A DNA stretch of 64,000 bases from Trileptium ribeirensis (Eukaryota > Nematoda > Enoplea > Enoplida > Thoracostomopsidae), in assembly GCA_030248225.1 (NCBI GenBank), contig JASANE010028402.1:43645-107644 (forward strand), in the 5' to 3' direction. The notes under the pieces are model-generated. The model saw nothing but the letters and a program-made list of their open reading frames with translations, was not told where the DNA came from and ran no database searches. Each line of letters starts with the position of its first letter. Position 1 is the stretch's first letter. Shown here in pieces: positions 12,701 through 27,715 of the stretch. A program made the translations under genes and the position numbers.

Positions 12701-15015
12701 TCGGACATTTCCCCTTATACTTCATTCTAGAGTACTTCTCGCAAATTAGCGATAAAGAAAATTTATTATAGATAAGCGTAAATTTTCGGACTTGGTAAGA
12801 TTAATGTTAAGTTTTCATTTTAGAGGAAAATCGTGTTATTCGAACCGCCAGTTTGTACCATAGTCGTGATTGTATCAGTAATATCTGTACATAAGATGAT
12901 TTAGGATAATATTTAATTCCGACTTTTGCTAAAAGTAAATACTAATTACCCCACGTCTGATAAGCTAGGCATTGTGTAGAAAGCACCTAGTTTAATTCTC
13001 TAGGAAAATAATATTTCGAGATTCTTAGGAATTAGAACTTCAGTCCCGATTCACTTGTACCGGAACCTAGGAGCCGAGAAACAGGATCTGTGCACTGCGC
13101 GTCCCTACGGTTCTCAGTGGTTCACGAGTGTAATCCTCGAAACGGATACTTAAACCACAATTGAGCCAAGTTTTGAGCATCAAATAATATACATTTATAT
13201 ATACACATTTGTTGAGCAAGGATATTGTTACCAGGCGAATTATTCGCGCCCCGCTAAGATTATGACTAGTGGACGTGAAATCCACCTCATGCTTTCCACA
13301 TTCCTTCCCAAATCGGTAACAGCATTATTGTTCCCTGTTAATGGCAATGAACTTTTGTCGTATTGGCACGCTTTGCCAGCCACACTATACTAACTCCCGA
13401 TGAACTGGCCATCGGAAGAGTTTGAGCTGAGTTAAATAAAAGTGATCACTACGACAGCTTGCCGTTCAAAATTTCCCGGCACGCATATGCTTGTATAATT
13501 ACGTATAATAAAATATCATCAAGAGTACACAATTTTCATCCTTTAACAATCTGTAGGATTACGTCGAGCCCATTCAACTATAAAAGATTCGCCTAAAAGC
13601 AATCCAAATCAGAAGATTCAGCGTAACTATGTAGGATGTAGATTCACTTACCATAAACTAGCAAAAATTTACAATTTAGGATCATTCATTATAAGTTGAA
13701 TTAACAAATCATTACTGTTGTGCCGTGTCATTCGAACGAATCGCACTGTTCAAGAGTCTTACCATATTAGCTTGTTGTAATACCATTACTTGTTGTATAT
13801 TACTAATATGTATCATGTCTCTGTGTATTTTGTCACTATAGTCAACCCCTCGTAGAGTATGATAGGTAGTAGAATAGCACCAAAATTCTCGTATCTTTTC
13901 CCCGCAGCATACCTGAACCCCGAACCTGGCATTTTCTCTATTTGTTACCTTATAGTTGCCAGCAGCCTTCAGCTGACCTAAACCAGTCGATTGGTGTATT
14001 GTTATTATTATCAAGCGATCAGTTATCGATAGCTGTACCGTTAGATTCACTTTCCTGCCCCAAACTTGTTTTAGTAGGGTAAGCGCAACCGTCGCCTAAA
14101 TGTTTGTTAAAATCAAGCGTACTCTTGGAAATTAATCTAGCATACGACTGTGTACGTTCGATTAGGTCGGCTACGACCCGCTGTTTGACCTAACCTAGTT
14201 ACATGTGAGAACTATGTATTATAATTGGGCCATTTATATAATTTCCATTTTTGAATTTATGATAATATTACCGATTGTGTGGCCGTATCGCATTAACCCG
14301 TAACCGAACGTTTATTCTAATTACTTATCAATAAAGAATGATTGAAAACCCAACGTGTCCCTGTGTTTGATGATGTTATATGTAGCTATATGTACTAGAA
14401 GGGGTTTGAAATCGCCCCTGTCGACTACCTGCGTTCAGATTTGTCGTCCAGAAGGTACCAAGTCTTAGTGCCGACCTGTCAATATGTAAGTATGACAGAA
14501 TTATGCAAGATTAGCGTTCCAAAGGCCCAACGCGGCCGAAAAGGATTCGAAGAGAACCCTTGCCAAACGCCAAAGTCGTTAGAGCAGTAACGATCCGACG
14601 TTAAGCGTCTAGAGATTGTCGGAACATAGTGAGGGCTACACTGTCAATAAATAATTAAATAAGCGAAAATCGCAATTGATCAACTCCAAACCGTTGTATT
14701 CGATCTTCGCTTCAACGCCAAACCCAGATAGGCAATAGCGGTGTGGCCTATTGGGCCTGCGAGCATGTACCGGAACCAACCTTCCTGAGGACCTTAAACG
14801 TAATACCTAGTAGACAAGGTAGGCAACCCATCCGGCGTTACGCGAACACATCCCATGAAGCGCCCCTGCGGCTTGCTAAGCTCCGTAGTTTCCTGGAAGC
14901 GGCCCAGAGAAATGAGTCCACTAGATTCGTCCATGAGGTTACGATAACTGGGGTCGTGTGGCAATTGCGTATGGAAGTGTGCAGTGCAGTGTGCACTTTG
15001 ATATTATTAATGTAC
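12700..15015 (+). repeat. Family P inner half, copy 2 of a tandem pair
   Basis: This repeats the content of 9780-12430 in the same order and orientation: AATTTATTATAGATAAGCGTA against AATTTGTTATAGATAAACGTA; CAGTGGTTCACGAGTGTAATC against CAGTGGTTCACGTGTGTAACC; AAGGGGTTTGAAATCGCCCC; TTAAGCGTCTAGAGATTGTCGG; and the final AAGTGTGCAGTGCAG. Offsets between the copies range from about 2.5 to 2.9 kb, so indels have accumulated. The piece ends where a family E element begins at about 15030. Confidence 0.6.
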
Positions 15016-15939
15016 ACTTTGCTATTATTTGAAATGGAGCAAGCGAAACGAGTGGAGTTTCCACTGAGGACGCTAGGAAAAAAAATCGAGAAAATTTCTT
15101 TTTGTCGGTTTCTGTGATTCATAACTCATCTTCGGATAGAGTTTAACTCTGTCATACTGGGTGACCGCAGCCCCGAAAACCGCTGAAAACCCCGAATCGG
15201 CCAAAAGACCCCTAAAAACGCTGCAAACCCCCAATGTCATAACAAAACCCCGAAAAAATTCTGATCATTTTTAAATTTTCTTATGGCATCGTGCACCATG
15301 CCTTCGACTTCCACTGCCGAATCAAAAATATAAGTATTACTGTTACAATTGATTTTTCGCATACAATAACGCGACAAATTGCATGGTTTTATCAGTAAAA
15401 CCTCATTTCATCTCTACTTACCAGGCTGTGTGGTCGCAGCACGCGGCCTTCTAGTAAATGGGTTGCACCGGTCCATGAGAAACTATTGTTTGCAGAGTGG
15501 CGGGCAATGGGTTGCACCTGTCCGTGAGAAACCATTGTCTGCAAACCACTGCAGCCACTGTACCAAAGGAATAAAAATTGCGAACAGTGGAACGGCCACG
15601 ACCCGGCGTGGAATTGGGCCTGACGACCCTTGCCTTCGCAGTCAAAACTTCTCAGAACTATCTAGTTCTGCCGAGTGGACTCAATTCGTTTTTTCATTGG
15701 AATATTTTGTTAAATTTGTGTTTCGAACCATCAGTCTACTAGTCCAGGTGTTACATGTTATTTTCCTGTGTTCGTTCGCAATTATTTAATTGCAACGGTG
15801 CTAATAAGTTATAATAGGTGTACTTTGATATATTTGTTACCTCTCGTTACGCTGAACACAGAACTCCGATTTTTTGAGAGAACCCCGAAAAACCCCGAGA
15901 ATTGAACCGCGGCCTCAGCGGCTACCATGTTCATGAGTG

Positions 15940-17250
15940 TTTTATCTTATAATGAGTGCCTATTTGGTTATAAAGCACGCTGGATACGATGGCTGTGCTA
16001 TCTAGAGTCCAACTTGGCTATATTATGCTTTTTCATGGTGTTTCGAGGGCTTTCATGGCGAACCCGATTTTCGAAATATAGTCCATTTTCATTTGTTTGG
16101 TTATTGAGCGGAGCGAAGCGAAGCGTTATTATTTTCTGTCTGGGAGCAAAAAGGTCGATGTCCGTCCGTCCGTCCTATAGATCTGAAGAACCACTGAACC
16201 GATTTTAAAAAACTTTTTTTGTTTGAAAGCCTATCATGTCAGAGTGTGCACCTGATATTTGGGATTAAAAAATTTTGAGTGGTTAATAATTATTAGTAAT
16301 TAGCTAATAAATTAGTTAAGCTTATGCAGCTAAAATAGAGAATTTTGCAATATTTGTGTTATTTATTGAATAAATGAATCGTTTTGGATCAGATTGCCTT
16401 ATACGGGTTTTTTGGGTCGAAGAATTCAAATATAATATTTTTACCAATAATAAAGCCCTATGCAATGTAGTTACAAGAACACAAAATTGAGTACATTCGT
16501 AATGCTACAGCCCAAGCTCCCCTCACAAATGTAGTTCCACTACCGACTAGTTTATTGTGTGCAGGATATCAAGAATAGTTTATATACGCTGATATAGTGA
16601 TTCGGTTATATTGAGTCCAGTGTGCATATTTCAAGAGTTTCTATAAGTTTTCAGTGGGTGTGTGGATGTAGGGTCGATGAAGCCGATTTGCAGAATATAG
16701 TCTGTCTTCTGTTATTTAGTTACATATTACACAGGTCATCAAGAACTGTTTATATAAGTGTTTCGGTATGCCGAATACGCTGGGTTGGTTATCAAGAGCC
16801 CCGCACAAATATCGTATGCCTTCTCAGACGTTTCCATTTGGGTTTAGGGTTCATGAACCTGATTTCCGGAAGATAGTATTTCTTCAGCAGTTTGCTACAT
16901 GGTATTCGAAATAGTTTATGTAGAGGTTTTTCGGTATGATGGATAAAATAAGTTGGTTATCTAGGGCCCAGCGTGCATATTTTGCGCCTTTCCATGTTTT
17001 TTCAATGAATTTAGGTTTAATAAACCCGGTTTCCAGAATATAGCCAGTATTCAGTTGTTTGGTTACTTATTGCATACACGTCATCAAGAATTGTCTATAT
17101 AGGTTTTCCGGTACGTAGAATACGATGGTTTGGTTATCTAGAGACCAAGACAAATACTTGTTGCATTGTCAATAGTTTTCGACTGGTTGAGGGTCGAAGA
17201 CATTTTTGGATTTTCAATAGATTCAAGTTTCAAGAGTGTATATTCTTCTT
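15940..17250. repeat. Satellite-like tandem array, ~180 bp period
   Basis: Diverged units repeat the order TATAAGTGTTTCGG, GGTTGGTTATCAAGAG, a TTTCCAT-rich stretch, GGTTTAGGGTTCATGAACC, CCTGATTTCCGGAAGATAG, TTACATATTACACAGG and TCATCAAGAACTG. The same unit in inverted orientation recurs at 60110-60620 and 62100-62950 inside the other family E elements, so the array travels with the element. A repeat at 16104-16547 splits one unit. Confidence 0.55.
16104..16547 (+). mobile_element. ~445 bp interspersed repeat inserted in satellite
   Basis: The element starts TGAGCGGAGCGAAGCGAAGCG and ends CCACTACCGACTAGT. Removing it restores a satellite unit (GTTTGGTTAT joined to TTATTGTGTGCAGG), leaving a probable TTAT target duplication at the borders. 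It includes a run of (GTCC)n-like repeats (GTCCGTCCGTCC). An inverted partner with near-identical sequence lies at 17500-17967. No ORF of note. Its class is uncertain: a short non-autonomous DNA element is possible. Confidence 0.55.
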
Positions 17251-17499
17251 GTGGTATATCAAACACAGCCTGTTCAGGTGATTAAACGTAATGATAACTT
17301 AAAAATGTAACCACGCTCGCTCCGTTTCAACCTCGCCTGTGAGTTATTAAATTAAAAGTTAGATTGTTTAAGTTTCTGAAAGGCAGCCGTTCAATGTCAA
17401 AACACATTTTATACTTTTTATACTGTCGCAGTACGCATAAAAACCATATAGTCTCGATTTTTTTTATTCTGTTTGCAGCGCCGTCGTCCTTTTTATCAA

Positions 17500-17967
17500 T
17501 AATACTAGTCGGTAGTGGAACTACATTTGTGAGCGGAGCTTGGGCTGCGGCATTACGAATGTACTCAATTTTATGTTCTTGTAACTACATTGCATAGGGC
17601 TTTATCATTGGTAAAAATATTATATTTGAATTCTTCGACCCAAAAACCCTGTAATGGTTTGATCGAAACGACTCTATTTCAATAAATAACACAAATATTG
17701 CAAAATTCTCTATTTTAGCTGCATAAAATTAACTAATTAGCTAATTACTAATTAACCACTCAAAATTTTTTAATCCCAAATATCAGGTGCACACTCTGAC
17801 ATCATAGGCTTTCAAACAAAAAAAGTTTTTTTAAAATCCGTTCAGTGGTGCTTGAGATCCGTCGGACCGAACCGACGAACGAACGAACGAACGGACGGAC
17901 ATCGATCTTTTTACTCCCAGACAGAAAATAAAAACGCTTCGCTCGGCTTCGCCGAGCTCCGCTCAAT
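17500..17967 (-). mobile_element. Inverted copy of the ~445 bp interspersed repeat
   Basis: Reverse complement of 16104-16547 over its whole length, from ACTAGTCGGTAGTGG to GAGCTCCGCTCA. It carries an expanded GAACGAACGAACGAACGGACGGAC tract, the inverted form of the (GTCC)n run. It lies just outside the right border of the family E element (17329). The two copies could pair as ~450 bp inverted repeats about 950 bp apart. Confidence 0.6.
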
Positions 17968-18603
17968 TAGAATTTTTGATATTTGAAAACGATATTATGA
18001 AATTTGTGAATCGTTTGATCCAAATAATTTCAAGTGTTTCTTTCGATCTCTGTAGTGAAAGCGATAATAGGTTCCTGAGTTGAATCTAATATTTATATAA
18101 ACCTGGTCTTTAGTTATTTTCAAAAGAGTTTATGTTTAATTAAAATGGTAGTAATCGGAACAATCGAGTAAGGCCATAATGGTATGTGTGGACCGTGGTC
18201 TCGAACTGGGGGAAGGGGTGTGATTGTCCACGATCTGGCTTGCCACGACTCCGACATGCCCGCTTCCTCTCCTAGAATTTCGTCTACGAGATTTTCCAAA
18301 TTTAACACAGCAGAATGCAAGATTTTTGCCTTTGACAGCTGTGACCCTTGCAGTTTTTGGTTACAATCTCGAAAAATAATTCATTTTTATGCCTCTAACG
18401 CACGACACGACTTTATTGTGATACTGAGTAAATTTATCAGGATTCTTTCAAAAACCGAGCTTCTAAAGTGTTCCCTTGAAGTGGTTCCCAGGGTTTGGAG
18501 GAGTTTCGGAACTCCGTGCGAGTGAATTTCACTTAATTTTACATTTGAGTTTCAGTTAGTTTTAGTTTTATTGTACAAAACTTAATATTAGAAAATGTTT
18601 TAG
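17968..18603. other. Intron sequence upstream of first visible BEACH exon
   Basis: AT-rich, with an open frame at 18184-18525 that matches nothing I recognise and is probably chance. It ends in a pyrimidine-poor but acceptable acceptor (AATGTTTTAG) at 18603. The preceding exon of the gene, which in WDFY3 homologues encodes the block ending in FPWxLADY, was not found in the window and presumably lies upstream of base 1. Confidence 0.4.
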
Positions 18604-18721
18604 GAATTAGATTTAACGGATCCTTCAAATTTTCGTGATCTCTCCAAACCTATGGGTGCTCAAACTGATTGTCGTTTGGATCAGTTCCTCAAGCGCTTTC
18701 GCGAATGGGATGATCCAACCG
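18604..18721 (+). CDS. bchs: BEACH protein (WDFY3/blue cheese) exon 1 of 5 visible
   Basis: The exon encodes 39 residues plus one base, from ELDLTDPSNFRDLSKPMGAQ to FREWDDPTG. LDL.NP..FRDL.KPMGAQ is the start of the BEACH domain in WDFY3/ALFY and related proteins. Acceptor TTTTAG and donor G|GTATGG are present, and the leftover G joins the next exon's GT to give glycine (DDPTGETPP). WDFY3/ALFY is a very large phosphoinositide-binding scaffold that brings ubiquitinated aggregates to the autophagy machinery; the BEACH domain packs against a PH-like domain ahead of it. Only part of the gene is in the window. The assignment to WDFY3 rather than neurobeachin rests on the [10 protein letters not shown] and FGYKQQG wording of later exons. 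Confidence 0.8.
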
Positions 18722-19430
18722 GTATGGCGTTATAACACCTGTCTTTGTGTAATAAGTGCGACACAAGGAACTATTACTTTATTCGTACAGGATTTTCATT
18801 GTATTATACATACAAGGTCTTGGATGCTTTATAAATAAATTACCAGGCAATAACAATGTTATAATATTAGATGTATGGCTGTAGTGGTGGAACCGAAATT
18901 GGTACGACGAAATTTTCGTCGGTATGTCTTCAGGAGTAGTAGTAAATGTTTTGCAAACAGAGGGAAATAAGCTATGATACACTTAATTAAAGCTGATCCT
19001 GATTATAATTTACTGGAGAGCATTACTAGCACTATAATGTGCACAAATAGTTTATCTATAAACCACTACTACACCATCGCTATATATAGCTCTATTATAC
19101 TATGATATACTGAGTGTCACCACCTGGAATTTTTTCAACGTGCCCTAATTCTTGAATTTTGGCAATCTCCGAATATTTGTGACCTGTGGACGCTTTTGAA
19201 TGTAGATTCCACTAAAACCTGTCAATTCATGGTTCATGTACGAACAACAACATTTTAATTCTGATCAAAGGCTGGTCGCATTTACTAAAACTGTTCATAA
19301 TTTTATAATCTCATGATGTTAATGATCAAAATGTTGGCATAGAAATATTCTTTGATAACATGGGTAGGACAGTTATCCGTTAGCATGGCGGTATTTTACT
19401 TATTGTCACAGCTTTTAATTTACATTGCAG
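18722..19430 (+). other. Intron of BEACH gene
   Basis: 709 bp, GT..AG (GTATGG..ATTGCAG). AT-rich; no repeat or gene recognised inside. Confidence 0.75.
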
Positions 19431-19537
19431 GTGAAACACCACCATATATGTATGGTACACATTATTCGTCGGCTATGATTGTGGTGTCGTATTTGGTTCG
19501 ACTAGAGCCGTTTACTCAGCAATTCCTTAAGCTGCAG
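19431..19537 (+). CDS. bchs: BEACH protein (WDFY3/blue cheese) exon 2 of 5 visible
   Basis: Encodes [20 protein letters not shown] then [15 protein letters not shown], the highly conserved BEACH core with YGTHYSS and LVR.EPFTQ. In this family [14 protein letters not shown] is typical of WDFY3/ALFY-type proteins, whereas neurobeachin has NTHYSTATSTLSWLVR. The acceptor is TTACATTGCAG and the donor CTGCAG|GTATGC. With the carried base the exon is exactly 36 codons and ends in phase 0. Confidence 0.88.
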
Positions 19538-21015
19538 GTATGCAAATACAGTGACAATTTTGCTTAAATAAATACATTTTCTTATAGATTCGGTTGTTTT
19601 AGCCTTGCCCAGCTATTTTATTTCGACTCCACTAATAAAATTCTGTGTAAAGCCAGAAATGCGAGCATTGTTGCCTACTAATTCCCTCAAATATAGCATT
19701 TGAAACAAGGATACGTCGAATATTTTTCAATCGGGAGCTTCGAAATAAAAAATAATGCATCGTATTTTGTGAATAATGCTAGAATACTTAATAAACGAAC
19801 ATAGAAATGTTGGATGACGCCTCTATTTATGTTAAAATAATGATTGAACTTATTTTTGTACGTAATTTTATCGAATTTTTAACCTCAAATTTTGATTTTT
19901 GTATAAAAATTTGACAATTTTTTTATATCATTAACAGGTGTGTAAAAAACGGATGCCAGAGTTAATACAATGTTTCTCTACATGTAAACTTTTTGTGAGA
20001 GGACGCCGAAATCTGAGAATGCCCCGTTATTTCTTCCCCCGCTCCCTCCAATTTGAGAAGCCAGCGCAAGATTGTTTTTCTGCACCAAATATTGTTTTGA
20101 TCGCGATGTGTAAGATGTTTTACTCGGTTTATGTGCCTGTCTAAAGGAGACAGATATATTAACCTTTCAAATGAGCTATTGCGCGAACCAATCCACCCAG
20201 CCAAAGTTGAGTTATGCGTGTCATCTTAAACACCAATAACGGATATTGTCAAATTTCACCACTGTCACGGCTAGTAGGAATTCTTCGCTTCACTCGTTTC
20301 ACTCACTCACTCACTCACACAGAATTCAACTTTTCATTGGTCGATATGCAGTGTCAACGGTTAGTTTTATACTACATTTTGAGAAATAAACTGGAGAAAC
20401 AACAATGCCACTCTTTATTGAATATTATTTAGAATATTAGTGTTAGTTTAAATATCAGTAACAAAAACGGGTATATTCCATGATTAGGCGAGTAGCAATG
20501 TAAAAAGTTATAATAATACAGATTCAGACAATAACACCATACTTGTTCATAAGTGGGGGTAGTGTTGGGTTACCGTTCTCCCTGCTTAGACGTCGAACCC
20601 GGCTTCCGGCCCCAACCGCCGACACTCCCCCACCTTCTTTCTGCAGGTCTCTCCGACTACCCCCTGGGGTGGGCGCCGAACCCATAGGCACCTCTACCCC
20701 CCGGACCAGTTGTCCCCACCTGGGGATGTCGAACGCCGACTCAGCGTCAACGAGGCCCTGGCTACACCTTGAGACATCGGGCTTTGTGTATATATGGCTA
20801 ATACTTAACCTGTCGGCGCTGGAACTTAATTTACCGACTGGTACTGCTTTCGCCAGCTCATACATTATATTCCTTTGTGGTAACTCATTGAAGTATTGCT
20901 GCACTCCCAACTTTTTGTCAAGGACTTAAGAAGTCTACTCTGTTTATTTTCACTGAGACGTGCGATATTTGAGTCAGTTTTACATCATTTAAGAAAACTA
21001 TATACTGTATTTTAG
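19538..21015 (+). other. Intron of BEACH gene with GC-rich island
   Basis: 1478 bp. It contains a (TCAC)n microsatellite near 20296-20328 and a GC-rich stretch at about 20560-20840 that stands out from its AT-rich surroundings and is open on both strands for ~128 codons. The island is probably a mobile-element remnant; no family was recognised. Confidence 0.6.
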
Positions 21016-21169
21016 GGCGGGCACTTCGATTTAGCCGACCGAATGTTTCATTCCATTCGTGATTCTTTTATGTCAGCGTCAAAAAATAACATGGCTGACG
21101 TCAAGGAATTGATACCTGAATTCTATTATTTGCCAAACTTCCTCGAAAACGCTAACAATTTCGACTTAG
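21016..21169 (+). CDS. bchs: BEACH protein (WDFY3/blue cheese) exon 3 of 5 visible
   Basis: Encodes GGHFDLADRMFHSIRDSF, ASKNNMADVKELIPEFYYLP and NNFDLG. DVKELIPEFYYLP is the signature BEACH block, and GGHFDLADRMFHS is the WDFY3 wording. Acceptor GTATTTTAG, donor TTAG|GTACTT; the exon is 51 codons plus one base, so its last G pairs with GT at the start of the next exon to encode Gly in the DLGVKQSG junction. Confidence 0.88.
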
Positions 21170-22596
21170 GTACTTTACGTGTTATTATCAAATCACGTTA
21201 TTTTTTATATTTTAATGAGCTAACTGATTCGCCGAGTAGTTTTCAGCTCGTTTTCAAATCTGGGTAACCGAACTGGGTCCGCCAGATCGTGCTGGGGACA
21301 TCTGGATGCGATAAATTTGATTTTCCCCAGGTGGAACTGCGAGAACTGAAACACGCGCAAATAGCATAAATGGCCGATTTACAATAAATAAGGCACATTA
21401 TATAGCGAAACCCTGTAAATGAACGTCAGTTATGCTGTTTTTAGCCCCGTGGGGTAAAAATTTAGGGCTTTTTTAGTTCTATAAAGAAAAATTGGAATAT
21501 TTTTGCTTCACATGGAAAAATTGGCCTATTTTTAGTCGTGCAGAGAAGTACCTGGGGTGTGCTGAACTGTAGAGAAGCCAAAAAATACCCAAAGGCTGAA
21601 CTGGGGGCAGTTGAGGGAGGCCGGAAGGAAAGTCATTGGAAAGACATATATTGCAGATTAGTGGACAAACCACAAAAACTATTGGTGGAGCTAATTTTGT
21701 CTTTTATCTGTTCGGAAAATTAATGGACAAATCAAAATAATATGTAACTTGTTGAGGACTTTTGGTGTCTTACCGGTTCTTGAACTAACAATGTTGTCAT
21801 TTATTCCATCGAGTCTTCTATTGCCTCAGAATCCCCCGTTGCAAACGTGTGGTCATGGACTGGAATTGGCTGTAACTCACTGCTGAAATCCTGCAGATTT
21901 TGGTTCACTAGTTGCTCATAGACTGAAAATCCACACGGTGTGTTGTAGAAAGAGTTACGTTGAACGTATTTGATATAGACGTTACACACAAAAACGTACA
22001 CTTTAAAAATGTCTCGGGCGGTTAGTTAGGACGTCATCTCTAGATACGTTCAATTTTTATGCTTCGAGAATTGGTTCCTCGCTACCATTGGAGCAAAAAT
22101 ATTTTCTGTATGACTAGATTAGAACTGTTAATCTAGAGTTATGTTATTTGTGCATCAATGAAGGTGTACGGATGAGGATAAAGCATTTTCTGTTAGGCTA
22201 ATTAGTGTAGGGCATCATGGTCGGTACCACTGATTTGCACGCAAGATTGTTTTCGGAAATTCCAAGAAAATCTGGAACTGTGTACGCTCTGTAATGACAT
22301 AGAGTCAACGTATTCATCTATTTTGCTTCTTATGCCGTGGACATTTAAAAACTTATTTCCACTATGCCATTTCAAATTCTAGAACTTATTTTCTATGTCA
22401 GTACCATTCCCGACTTGTCTTACGATTAAAGAAGTATTTAGCTTTTTTCTATTCTATGCTAAAAAGCAATGGTATGCAGGTTATTTAGAACAGTATGCTT
22501 AAAAATACATGTTCAAATTGCGGAGAATATTTTGAGAACATATAATGCTCTCATTTAATAATTTTTGCTATGTTTCTCTGTGTGGATCTTTTTTAG
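21170..22596 (+). other. Intron of BEACH gene
   Basis: 1427 bp, GT..AG (GTACTT..TTTTTTAG). Contains several short open frames on both strands with no recognised similarity. Confidence 0.7.
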
Positions 22597-22688
22597 GTGT
22601 GAAACAGAGTGGAACGACATTGGGAAACGTGGTATTGCCACCGTGGGCAAAATCGGATGCGCTGGAATTCATCAGATGCCATAGAGAG
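22597..22688 (+). CDS. bchs: BEACH protein (WDFY3/blue cheese) exon 4 of 5 visible
   Basis: Encodes VKQSGTTLGNVVLPPWAKSD then ALEFIRCHRE, matching the BEACH segment KQ.G..LG.V.LPPWAK.D..EFI..HRE. Acceptor TTTTTTAG, donor GAG|GTAATT. With the carried base it is 31 codons and ends in phase 0, so it joins the ALESDYVS exon cleanly. The reading frame is intact, which supports a functional gene. Confidence 0.87.
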
Positions 22689-26870
<4,182 letters not shown>

Positions 26871-27193
26871 TTCTATCGCATACCGTTATGTCAAAATTTT
26901 ACAGCCAAATCAAGATCATTTGTGATACAAGTGCAAATCGCGGACGAGGACTGGTAAGGTAGCACGAGATACCTCGCCAAACTCGGCCGGCAGTATGCGT
27001 ATATACATAAGAATATCAATTTACAACATCTCATATAAAAAAAAAAAACAATAAAAAAAAAAAGAAACAAGGAGGGGGGGGGGAGGGGGGGGGGGGGGGG
27101 GGGAAAGGGGGGGGACGCGGGAGACGGGGAAGAGAAGATAAAAACAACGAAAAGATAGGAAAGGGAAGTCCCGCATGACTTACACGACAACTA
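26871..27193. repeat. Low-complexity poly-A / poly-G tract at palindrome border
   Basis: 26940-27010 resembles, inverted, the GGCCGGCCGAGTTTGC..GGTAAGGTA stretch of the family P piece near 7205-7250. From about 27038 comes an A-rich run and then G runs of 10, 19 and 8 (27074-27114) split by A and AAA. The G-rich strand could form quadruplex structures. Run lengths here may be unreliable in the assembly. Confidence 0.7.
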
Positions 27194-27225
27194 TGTATCA
27201 GATCCTTACGGATCGTTACGAGGTG

Positions 27226-27715
27226 GATAATCCTGACCACAGCCTAATGGCCAACTTTTATCGAAAACCCATAATCCTGACCACACGCAATGGTCAACAT
27301 TTACGAAAATCCTGACCACACGATAATGGTCAACATTTAAAATAAATCTGACCACACCCCAATGGTTAACATTTTTTCGAACAAAAATAAATCTGACCAC
27401 AGTACAATGGTCAACATTTTTCGACCACCAAAAATATGTCCACAGTATAATGGACAACATTTTTTCGAATACAAAAAATCCTGCCCCCGCACTTTTCCAC
27501 ATTATAATGGACAACATTTTTCGAATACAAAAAATCCCGTCCACAGTATAATGGACAACATTTTTTCCGAATACAAAAATCCCGTCCACAGTATAATGGA
27601 CAACATTTTTTCCGTGTACAAAAAATCCCGACCACAGCGTAATGGTCAACATTTAATCGAGTTCCCCAATAATCATGACCACGTGTATAGTGGTCAACAT
27701 TTCTGAATTCTGTCA
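27226..27715 (+). repeat. Left terminal array of ~45 bp dyad units
   Basis: About eleven units of roughly 35-60 bp. Each has the core TGACCACA-N4-6-AATGGTCAACATTT followed by a TTTCGAATACAAAAAAT-like spacer. The core is itself an inverted repeat. In units near 27430 to 27600 it reads GTCCAC..TGGAC, so both halves differ from GACCAC..TGGTC in a matched way. The array sits directly inside the A end, where transposase-binding sub-terminal repeats would be expected. That function is an inference. Confidence 0.8.

Larger units (their letters stand above)
15030..17329 (-). mobile_element. Family E TIR element containing a satellite-like array (E1)
   Basis: The left border reads TTGAAATGGAGCAAGCGAAACG followed by GAGTTTCCACTGAGG; the right border reads CCACGCTCGCTCCGTTTCA. 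The same borders, inverted, bound the elements at 60065-61101 and 61847-63408. Just inside the left end, CATAACTCATCTTCGGATAGAG matches in reverse the CATCC..AAAATCAGTTATGAAGAC part of the 63.3 kb copy. From about 15940 to 17250 it holds satellite-like units of roughly 180 bp, each with GGTTATCTAGAG, TTTTCAGTGGGT.TAGGGT, CCGATTT.CAGAATATAG and TCATCAAGAATTGT blocks. A 49 bp tandem duplication (GGTTGCACC..GTGAGAAAC) lies at 15461-15558. No transposase is seen, so the element would be non-autonomous. Confidence 0.6.

Noticed and set aside
18184..18525. 113-codon + strand open frame before the first BEACH exon
   Set aside because: No similarity to the expected upstream WDFY3 block (which ends in FPWxLADY), and the frame does not join the exon at 18604.
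26891..27240. Proline-rich reading on the minus strand near 27.0-27.1 kb
   Set aside because: It is produced by the poly-G run and is not a plausible protein.
27226..27715. Possible CRISPR-like array of repeats and spacers
   Set aside because: Units vary in both length and sequence, the spacers between cores are similar to each other, and the host is eukaryotic. It is a sub-terminal repeat array of a mobile element.
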